Positions 57,265 through 64,000 of a stretch of DNA of 64,000 nucleotides are shown here, one piece after another; position 1 is the stretch's first letter, and every line of letters begins with the position of its first letter. The position numbers and the translations under genes were made by a program. The notes under the pieces were generated by a model that saw only the letters and a list, made by a program, of their open reading frames with translations, had not been told where the DNA came from and made no database searches. Source of the stretch: Vibrio fortis (GTDB lineage Bacteria > Pseudomonadota > Gammaproteobacteria > Enterobacterales > Vibrionaceae); contig NZ_AP025487.1 of NCBI RefSeq assembly GCF_024347475.1, forward strand, positions 62,001 to 126,000. Direction: 5' to 3'.

Positions 57265-58143
57265 TTAATGAACCGTATTGCTGCCTTTATCTGCGGCTTC
57301 TGCGAACAGAGCATCAACATCGTTCTTATCAAAAGAGTAATTCGTGCCACAGTAATCACAGTGTAGAGCAACGCTACCTTCAGTACTGATGATGCTGTAA
57401 ATCTCTTCTTGAGCAACAGTGATGATAGCTGCGCCACTGCGCTCACGTGAACAACCACAGAAGAATTCAACCGGTTGCGGTGTGAACAGCTGTACTTTCT
57501 CTTGGTTGTATAGACGGTATAGAAGTTCGTTCGCTTCTAGAGAGAATAGCTCTTCATTTTTTACCGTTGCCGTTAGCTGCTCTAGGTGCTCAAAATCGTC
57601 AGGTGTACCAGTGCCGTCTGGCATTACTTGTAGAAGCATGCCTGCTGCGTGTGGTTTACCTTCGTGTTCACCAGTACGTAGCCATAGGCGCGTCTTAAGC
57701 TGTTCAGAGTTTGCGAAGTAGCCTTCAAGAACGTCAGCTAGCGTGTCGCCTTCTAGTGCCACGATACCTTGGTAACGCTCACCTTTCTTAGGATCGATGG
57801 TGATCACTAGGTAGCCTTTACCCATAAGGTCGTGTAGGCCTGCGTCATCAGCGATATCGCCTTCAAAGCGTGCTACACCACGGATCTTCTGGTCGTGATC
57901 ACCGTTGATTACTGCTAGAGATACTGGGCCGTCACCTTGCAGTTGCATAGTGATAGAGCCTTCAAACTTTAGAGTCGCAGTAAGAAGAGTCGTTGAAACT
58001 AATAGCTCACCAAGAAGCTTTTGAATAGCCGCTGGGTATTCCTTGCTAGAAATAATTTGTTGGTACGCTTCGTCCAGTTGTACCAATTCACCACGTACCG
58101 ATAGGTCTTCAAATAGGTAGCGATTTAAAACGTTGTTTGCCAT
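57265..58143 (-). CDS. hslO: Redox-regulated chaperone Hsp33
   Basis: A 292-residue holdase chaperone switched on by oxidation. The C-terminal zinc centre is present: CGC at 229-231 and CDYC at 262-265. The N-terminal domain shows [19 protein letters not shown] and the middle has [22 protein letters not shown]. It is next to hslR, as in enterobacteria, so both heat-shock genes probably share a promoter. Confidence 0.95.
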   Translation of the reverse strand: MANNVLNRYLFEDLSVRGELVQLDEAYQQIISSKEYPAAIQKLLGELLVSTTLLTATLKFEGSITMQLQGDGPVSLAVINGDHDQKIRGVARFEGDIADDAGLHDLMGKGYLVITIDPKKGERYQGIVALEGDTLADVLEGYFANSEQLKTRLWLRTGEHEGKPHAAGMLLQVMPDGTGTPDDFEHLEQLTATVKNEELFSLEANELLYRLYNQEKVQLFTPQPVEFFCGCSRERSGAAIITVAQEEIYSIISTEGSVALHCDYCGTNYSFDKNDVDALFAEAADKGSNTVH

Positions 58144-58161
58144 TTGGCGATTCCTTCTAGC

Positions 58162-58548
58162 TTATTGATGCTTGAACTTGATGATGTCACGACGTTGCTT
58201 TTTGTCAGGACGACGTTCAGGGCTTGGGTTATGTGCATGTAATTTACGCTGTTGGGCGTGTGCTTCACGCTTTGCCAAGCTTTCTTTCGTTTCGGTATAA
58301 AGGGTTTGAGCCTCTGGAGCTCCGCGGCGCTGATCAGAAATCTTCTCGATCGTTACCGTCTTTTCTTCATTGCCTTGACGCAGTGAAATTACTGCCCCAA
58401 GTTCTACGATTTTGCTTGGTTTGCTGCGTTGACCATTATAGTGGACTTTACCACCATCGACCATATTGCGAGCAATAGAGCGAGTTTTGTAAAAGCGTGC
58501 TGCCCACAACCATTTATCTAGTCTGACAGCTTCATTAGCAGTTTTCAT
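58162..58548 (-). CDS. hslR: Ribosome-associated heat shock protein Hsp15
   Basis: A 128-residue RNA-binding protein that recycles erroneously released 50S subunits carrying nascent chains. The S4 domain (about residues 8-70) begins VRLDKWLWAARFYKTRSIA, and the C-terminal tail is very basic (PSPERRPDKKQRRD). It lies 18 bases upstream of hslO. Confidence 0.94.
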   Translation of the reverse strand: MKTANEAVRLDKWLWAARFYKTRSIARNMVDGGKVHYNGQRSKPSKIVELGAVISLRQGNEEKTVTIEKISDQRRGAPEAQTLYTETKESLAKREAHAQQRKLHAHNPSPERRPDKKQRRDIIKFKHQ

Positions 58549-58837
58549 ATGGCGCTGTGCCTTTTAAGTGAAAAAATGAATGTGGTTAAACTGAGTAAAA
58601 TCAGTTCGCAACTTGTCATAGATGATGCTTATCACATTTGGTAGAAGCTAAAGTGGTGGCAAATGTGTTTTTTTTCAAGGCATACTGCAAAATAGCTCAC
58701 GTTATGATTTTTTATGCGTCAGCTATGATATAGTTTTGGATCCTATGCTAAATGAGTAATTGGCGTAGAATTTATGTACAAAAAAGCTGAGAGCTTAATG
58801 ATTTAGCGCTCTCATCTTCACAAAAGGGTTTAGGCAA

Positions 58838-59761
58838 GTGAAGTTATTAGAGCTCAAAAATCGCATGGGAAATTCTCCCCTGTTGAGCCGCTTAATAGAG
58901 AATGGATTTGTATTTCAGCAAAAGCTGAGCCTGATAACTTGCTGTGTATTGATTGCCGTTTCTGCATGGATACTAGGGCAGTTAGCTTGGTTGATTGAAC
59001 CTGCAGAGCAGTCCGTTACGCCATGGAAAGCGCAAGCCTCGTCATCTTCTCGACCACAATCTACGCTTGATATTTCTTCTCTCCAAAAGAGCAACTTTTT
59101 TGGTGAGTATAATGCTGAAACGCCGAAGGTCGTTGAGCAGCCCGTCATTCAAGATGCTCCTAAGACGCGCTTAAACCTAGTATTGGTTGGTGCGGTAGCA
59201 AGCTCAGATCCACAACGCAGCCTTGCGGTTATTGCTAACCGTGGCAAACAAGCGACTTACGGTATTAACGAAGAGATAGAAGGAACACGCGCTAAACTTA
59301 AGGCGGTGTTGATTGATCGCGTGCTCATTGATAACTCTGGTCGCGACGAGACTCTGATGTTAGAAGGTCTGGAATACAAACGCTTATCGGTCTCTGCACC
59401 AGCGAAGCCTCGTGCATCGGCGTCCGTACGTGGGAATAATCCGGGCTCAGCCGAAGAGAAGCTTGAAGAGATTAAAGCGAAGATCACCAAAGACCCACAA
59501 CAAATCTTCCAATATGTGCGCCTTTCACAGGTGAAACGCGACGGTAATGTGATTGGCTATCGTGTCAGTCCTGGAAAAGATCCCGAACTTTTTAAATCTG
59601 TTGGGCTCCAAAGTGGAGACATCGCGACTCAGCTTAATGGACAAGACCTGACCGATCCCGCTGCTATGGGCACTATTTTCCGTTCTATTTCTGATTTGAC
59701 CGAGTTGAATTTAGTGGTCGAAAGAGACGGACAGCAGCATGACATTTTTATCGAATTTTAA
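58838..59761 (+). CDS. epsC: Type II secretion system protein C
   Basis: A 307-residue inner-membrane protein that links the inner-membrane platform to the secretin. A membrane helix lies near residues 32-52 (LITCCVLIAVSAWILGQLAWLI). The homology region with KTRLNLVLVGAVASSD is near 107, and a PDZ domain (about 215-307) includes VIGYRVSPGKDPELFKSVGLQSGD. GTG start at 58838, with AGG upstream. It is the first gene of the eps operon here and resembles V. cholerae EpsC. Confidence 0.95.
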   Translation: MKLLELKNRMGNSPLLSRLIENGFVFQQKLSLITCCVLIAVSAWILGQLAWLIEPAEQSVTPWKAQASSSSRPQSTLDISSLQKSNFFGEYNAETPKVVEQPVIQDAPKTRLNLVLVGAVASSDPQRSLAVIANRGKQATYGINEEIEGTRAKLKAVLIDRVLIDNSGRDETLMLEGLEYKRLSVSAPAKPRASASVRGNNPGSAEEKLEEIKAKITKDPQQIFQYVRLSQVKRDGNVIGYRVSPGKDPELFKSVGLQSGDIATQLNGQDLTDPAAMGTIFRSISDLTELNLVVERDGQQHDIFIEF

Positions 59762-59802
59762 AACATTTCGCCAAGTGAACGGCGAGAGTGTAGGAGTAGT
59801 AC

Positions 59803-61824
59803 GTGAAGCATTGGTTTAAGAAAAGTGCATGGTTACTAGCAGGAAGCTTAATCTGCACACCAGCAGCCATCGCGAATGATTTTAGTGCCAGCTTTAAGGG
59901 CACTGATATTCAAGAGTTTATTAATATTGTTGGTCGCAACCTAGAGAAGACGATCATCGTTGACCCGTCGGTACGCGGCAAGATTGATGTACGCAGTTAT
60001 GACGTACTCAATGAAGAGCAGTATTACAGCTTCTTCCTAAATGTTTTGGAAGTGTACGGCTACGCTGTGGTTGAGATGGAATCTGGCGTCCTTAAGATCA
60101 TCAAAGCCAAAGACTCCAAGACTTCTGCTATTCCCGTTGTTGGCGACCGTGAAAACATCCAAGGCGACAGTGTTGTCACACGAGTTGTGACGGTGCGTAA
60201 TGTCTCCGTGCGTGAACTATCACCACTGTTGCGTCAGCTGAACGATAACGCAGGCGCGGGTAACGTAGTGCACTATGACCCTGCCAATATCATCCTGATT
60301 ACAGGTCGTGCTGCGGTGGTGAACCGTCTTGCTGAAATCATCAAGCGTGTTGACCAAGCGGGTGATAAAGAGATCGAAGTGGTTGAGCTGAAAAATGCTT
60401 CTGCTGCAGAGATGGTTCGTATCGTTGATGCTCTGAACAAAACCACCGATGCGAAGAACACACCGGCATTCCTGCAACCTAAGCTGGTGGCAGATGAGCG
60501 TACTAACGCGATTCTAATTTCTGGCGATCCTAAAGTGCGCAGCCGTCTAAGAAAGCTGATTGAACAGCTTGATGTTGAGATGGCGACCAAAGGCAATAAC
60601 CAAGTTATTTACCTTAAATATGCAAAAGCAGAAGACTTGGTCGATGTGCTTAAGGGTGTGTCGGACAATCTGCAATCAGAGAAGCAGAGCTCAAGTAAAA
60701 ATCGTACCTCAAATCGTAATCAGGTGATGATTTCTGCACACGCAGAGACCAACTCGTTAGTCATCACTGCACAACCAGATATCATGAATGCACTGCAAGA
60801 TGTGATTGCTCAGCTGGATATTCGTCGAGCTCAAGTTCTGATTGAAGCACTTATCGTTGAAATGGCAGAGGGTGACGGCGTTAACCTTGGCGTTCAATGG
60901 GGTAACCTTGAAACAGGTGCGATGATTCAGTACGGCAATACCGGAGCCTCGATTGGTCAGGTAATGATTGGCTTGGAAGAAGCAGAAGATCAAACAAGTA
61001 CCGAATACTACACAGACAATAACGGTAACCGAGTTCCATATGACGTAACGGAACCGGGAGATTACTCTACGTTAGCTTCTGCTCTGTCAGGCGTAAATGG
61101 TGCTGCTGTGAGTCTAGTAATGGGTGACTGGACTGCGCTAATTAGTGCGGTCGCGACCGACTCAAACTCGAACATCCTATCTTCTCCAAGCATTACTGTA
61201 ATGGACAACGGTGAAGCCTCTTTCATCGTTGGTGAAGAAGTGCCAGTACTGACAGGCTCAACGGCCGGCTCAAGCAACGACAATCCATTCCAAACCGTTG
61301 ATCGTAAAGAAGTGGGTATCAAGCTAAAAGTGGTTCCACAAATCAACGAGGGTGACTCTGTTCAACTTAATATCGAACAGGAAGTGTCTAACGTATTGGG
61401 CGCTAACGGTGCGGTCGACGTTCGTTTTGCTAAGCGTCAGCTAAATACCTCTGTGATTGTTCAAGATGGCCAAATGCTGGTGCTGGGCGGTCTGATTGAT
61501 GAGCGTGCTCTAGAGAGTGAATCTAAGGTACCGCTACTTGGGGATATTCCGGTACTTGGTCACCTATTTAAGTCAACCAGTACTCAGGTAGAGAAGAAGA
61601 ACCTAATGGTGTTCATCAAGCCAACCATTATTCGTGATGGTATGACGGCAGATGGCATTACCCAGCGCAAATACAACTTCATTCGTGCAGAGCAACTGTT
61701 CAAAGCAGAGCAAGGTTTGAAGCTACTGGATGACGATAACATCCCAGTGTTGCCTAAGTTTGGTGAGAGTCATAATCACCCAGCAGAGATTCAGGCGTTC
61801 ATTGATCAGATGGAAGAGCAATAA
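59803..61824 (+). CDS. epsD: Type II secretion system secretin D
   Basis: A 673-residue outer-membrane secretin that forms the exit channel. A signal peptide ends near TPAAIAND. The periplasmic N0-N3 domains (about 25-330) include [24 protein letters not shown], and the C-terminal secretin domain includes [15 protein letters not shown] and [16 protein letters not shown]. Exported toxins and enzymes pass through it. The GTG start and the 41-base gap after epsC suit an operon. Confidence 0.95.
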   Translation: MKHWFKKSAWLLAGSLICTPAAIANDFSASFKGTDIQEFINIVGRNLEKTIIVDPSVRGKIDVRSYDVLNEEQYYSFFLNVLEVYGYAVVEMESGVLKIIKAKDSKTSAIPVVGDRENIQGDSVVTRVVTVRNVSVRELSPLLRQLNDNAGAGNVVHYDPANIILITGRAAVVNRLAEIIKRVDQAGDKEIEVVELKNASAAEMVRIVDALNKTTDAKNTPAFLQPKLVADERTNAILISGDPKVRSRLRKLIEQLDVEMATKGNNQVIYLKYAKAEDLVDVLKGVSDNLQSEKQSSSKNRTSNRNQVMISAHAETNSLVITAQPDIMNALQDVIAQLDIRRAQVLIEALIVEMAEGDGVNLGVQWGNLETGAMIQYGNTGASIGQVMIGLEEAEDQTSTEYYTDNNGNRVPYDVTEPGDYSTLASALSGVNGAAVSLVMGDWTALISAVATDSNSNILSSPSITVMDNGEASFIVGEEVPVLTGSTAGSSNDNPFQTVDRKEVGIKLKVVPQINEGDSVQLNIEQEVSNVLGANGAVDVRFAKRQLNTSVIVQDGQMLVLGGLIDERALESESKVPLLGDIPVLGHLFKSTSTQVEKKNLMVFIKPTIIRDGMTADGITQRKYNFIRAEQLFKAEQGLKLLDDDNIPVLPKFGESHNHPAEIQAFIDQMEEQ

Positions 61825-63326
61825 TGGCAGAGATGGTTGAGCCTGTACGCAGCTTTCAGCGTTTGCCATTCAGCTTCGCTAACCGCTATAAAATGGTGTT
61901 GGAGTATCAGCACCCAGAGCGTCCGCCAGTTCTTTACTATGTAGAGCCACTCAAGGCTGCGGCTATCCTAGAGGTGAGCCGCGTGATGAAAAGTGGCTTT
62001 ACTCCACAAGCGATTGTCTCTGATGAGTTCGAGAAAAAGCTGACTGAAGCTTATCAACGTGACTCATCAGAAGCGCGTCAACTGATGGAAGACATCGGCG
62101 CTGATAACGACGACTTCTTCTCACTGGCTGAAGAGCTGCCACAAGACGAAGATCTGCTGGAGTCTGAAGACGACGCGCCTATCATCAAATTAATTAATGC
62201 GATGTTGGGTGAGGCGATTAAAGAGGGCGCTTCGGATATTCATATCGAGACCTTCGAGAAGTCACTCTCTATCCGTTTCCGTATTGATGGCGTGTTGCGT
62301 GATGTATTAGCCCCAAGTCGTAAATTGGCACCACTATTGGTTTCACGTGTAAAAGTGATGGCGAAGCTAGATATTGCAGAAAAACGCGTGCCACAAGATG
62401 GTCGTATTTCTCTTCGTATCGGTGGCCGTGCTGTGGATGTGCGTGTCTCTACCATGCCATCATCACATGGTGAGCGTGTGGTTATGCGTCTACTCGACAA
62501 AAATGCGACTCGTCTTGATCTGCATAGCCTAGGTATGACAGCGCAGAACCACGAGAACTTCCGCAAACTGATTCAACGTCCACACGGCATTATCTTGGTA
62601 ACGGGTCCTACGGGTTCTGGTAAATCCACGACCTTGTATGCGGGTTTGCAAGAGCTCAACAGTAATGAGCGCAATATCCTGACCGTTGAAGATCCGATCG
62701 AATTTGATATCGACGGTATTGGTCAAACTCAGGTAAACCCTAAGGTTGATATGACCTTTGCTCGTGGTCTGAGAGCGATTCTTCGTCAAGACCCAGACGT
62801 AGTAATGATTGGTGAGATTCGTGACTTAGAAACGGCAGAGATTGCCGTTCAGGCGTCTTTGACTGGTCACTTGGTAATGTCGACCCTTCACACCAACACC
62901 GCGGTCGGTGCGATCACGCGTCTACGTGATATGGGCATCGAACCATTCCTTATCTCTTCTTCACTGCTGGGCGTATTGGCACAGCGACTGGTTCGTACTC
63001 TGTGTAATGACTGTAAAGAGCCGTACGAAGCAGATAAAGAGACCAAAAAGCTGTTTGATTTGAAGAAGAAAGACAGCCTGACGCTCTACCATGCGAAAGG
63101 GTGCGAAGCGTGTAATCACAAAGGTTATCGCGGCCGAACTGGTATTCATGAGCTGTTGATGGTGGATGAGTCTGTGCAAGAGCTGATTCACAGCGAAGCC
63201 GGTGAACAAGCGATTGAGAAAGCGATTCGTAGCACGACACCAAGTATTCGAGACGATGGTCTAGCTAAGGTTCGTCAGGGTATTACTTCATTAGAAGAAG
63301 TGATGCGCGTGACCAAGGAAGTTTAG
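61824..63326 (+). CDS. epsE: Type II secretion system ATPase E
   Basis: A 500-residue cytoplasmic ATPase that powers pseudopilus assembly. Walker [12 protein letters not shown] lies near residue 262, with the Asp box (VEDPIEF), Walker B (MIGEIRD) and His box (STLHTN) following. A tetracysteine zinc motif (CNDC and CEAC near residues 397-430) is typical of EpsE. The ATG overlaps the epsD stop by one base. Confidence 0.96.
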   Translation: MAEMVEPVRSFQRLPFSFANRYKMVLEYQHPERPPVLYYVEPLKAAAILEVSRVMKSGFTPQAIVSDEFEKKLTEAYQRDSSEARQLMEDIGADNDDFFSLAEELPQDEDLLESEDDAPIIKLINAMLGEAIKEGASDIHIETFEKSLSIRFRIDGVLRDVLAPSRKLAPLLVSRVKVMAKLDIAEKRVPQDGRISLRIGGRAVDVRVSTMPSSHGERVVMRLLDKNATRLDLHSLGMTAQNHENFRKLIQRPHGIILVTGPTGSGKSTTLYAGLQELNSNERNILTVEDPIEFDIDGIGQTQVNPKVDMTFARGLRAILRQDPDVVMIGEIRDLETAEIAVQASLTGHLVMSTLHTNTAVGAITRLRDMGIEPFLISSSLLGVLAQRLVRTLCNDCKEPYEADKETKKLFDLKKKDSLTLYHAKGCEACNHKGYRGRTGIHELLMVDESVQELIHSEAGEQAIEKAIRSTTPSIRDDGLAKVRQGITSLEEVMRVTKEV

Positions 63327-63327
63327 T

Positions 63328-64000
63328 ATGGCTGCATTTGAATACAAAGCTCTCGACGCTAAGGGTAAAACCAAGAAAGGCTCAATAGAGGCGGACAATG
63401 CACGTCAAGCTCGTCAGCGCCTCAAAGAGCAAGGCTTGATGCCTGTTGAAATGGCTGAAGCCAAAGCAAAAAGCAGCAAAGGAGGCAGTGCGCCTTCTAC
63501 GGGGTTTAAGCGCGGTATCAGCACGCCCGATCTTGCCTTGATTACTCGACAGATTTCGACACTTGTTCAATCAGGTATGCCACTTGAAGAGTGTTTGAAG
63601 GCGGTAGCGGAGCAGTCAGAGAAGCCGCGTATTCGTACTATGTTACTGGCGGTTCGTTCTAAGGTGACGGAAGGTTATACCTTAGCCGATAGCCTTGCTG
63701 ATTATCCTCATATCTTCGATGAACTGTTTCGTGCCATGGTGGCAGCCGGTGAAAAATCCGGTCACCTTGATGCGGTGTTAGAGCGCTTGGCCGATTACGC
63801 CGAGAATCGTCAAAAGATGCGTTCTAAGTTGATGCAGGCAATGATCTACCCTGTGGTGCTGGTGGTATTTGCGGTGACGATTGTCTCCTTCTTGCTAGCA
63901 ACCGTAGTGCCTAAGATTGTTGAACCGATCATTCAGATGGGGCAAGAGTTACCTCAATCAACACAGTTCTTGTTGGCATCCAGTGAGTTCATTCAGAATT
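63328..64000 (+). CDS. epsF: Type II secretion system inner-membrane protein F (3' partial)
   Basis: The first 224 residues of EpsF, running off the window. It starts AAFEYKALDAKGKTKKGSIEAD, the family N-terminus, one base after the epsE stop. ISTPDLALITRQISTLVQSGMPLEECL is the first T2SF domain, and a membrane helix (MIYPVVLVVFAVTIVSFLLA) lies near residues 172-192. It is the platform protein that couples EpsE to the pseudopilus. Confidence 0.93.
   Translation, partial: MAAFEYKALDAKGKTKKGSIEADNARQARQRLKEQGLMPVEMAEAKAKSSKGGSAPSTGFKRGISTPDLALITRQISTLVQSGMPLEECLKAVAEQSEKPRIRTMLLAVRSKVTEGYTLADSLADYPHIFDELFRAMVAAGEKSGHLDAVLERLADYAENRQKMRSKLMQAMIYPVVLVVFAVTIVSFLLATVVPKIVEPIIQMGQELPQSTQFLLASSEFIQN

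Noticed and set aside
57172..57366. 64-codon plus-strand open frame near hslO
   Set aside because: It runs through the hslO terminator and into hslO on the other strand, with no motif.

Overview
The window looks like a near-origin segment of the main chromosome of a Vibrio. The evidence is the gene content and order: ubiEJB-tatABC, hemB-ryhB-polA-spf-engB, yihI-hemN, glnA-glnLG-typA, and pckA-hslO-hslR-eps. Three Vibrio-type regulatory RNAs and a Vibrio-type NqrB and EpsC support this. Base composition is moderate and coding density is high. I see no prophage, transposase, CRISPR array, rRNA or tRNA. Species cannot be fixed from the sequence alone.

Layout. 1-0.7 kb: the 3' end of an nqrB-type gene that ends a transcription unit. 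0.7-4.4 kb: DUF6482 protein, glutathione reductase, a GST-like protein and RlmJ, all on the minus strand. 4.6-12.1 kb: prlC, asnC, a large periplasmic-sensor GGDEF/EAL protein, rsmJ and a Cys/Lys-rich protein. 12.1-16.0 kb: transporter and stress genes (DMT permease, uspA, ftnA, uspB, yhiN-type flavoprotein). 16.0-19.1 kb: an AT-rich accessory-looking insert with an unknown 161-residue protein and a three-gene ascorbate-type PTS. 19.2-29.3 kb: DMT permease, rmuC, ubiE-ubiJ-ubiB, tatABC, a 38-residue zinc-ribbon microprotein, a TatD-family nuclease, hemB and a GNAT. 29.3-36.0 kb is rich in RNA: RyhB, polA, Spot 42, engB, cytochrome c4 and a CsrB-like RNA. 36.0-39.4 kb: methyltransferase, yihI, DUF2489 protein and hemN. 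39.4-49.4 kb: a second GGDEF/EAL protein and the nitrogen cluster glnG-glnL-DUF4124-glnA with NtrC sites, then typA. 49.5-58.6 kb: housekeeping genes (AAA ATPase, DUF2959 lipoprotein, yihY, dtd, yiiD, AsmA-like, pckA, hslO, hslR). 58.8-64 kb: start of the type II secretion operon (epsC, D, E and a partial F).

How parts work together. UbiE, UbiJ and UbiB make quinone and share a locus with the Tat translocase, which exports folded redox proteins. HemB and HemN supply heme, with RyhB (iron sparing), ferritin and cytochrome c4 nearby. NtrB/NtrC sit downstream of glnA, and NtrC-type palindromes lie upstream of both glnA and glnLG. Spot 42, RyhB and the CsrB-like RNA are global post-transcriptional regulators packed within about 6.6 kb around polA. 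No clear novel defence or mobile system was found. The most unusual items are the microprotein next to tatC, the AT-rich PTS/161-residue insert, the GATC cluster with DnaA-box-like sites upstream of polA, and several intra-operon hairpins.
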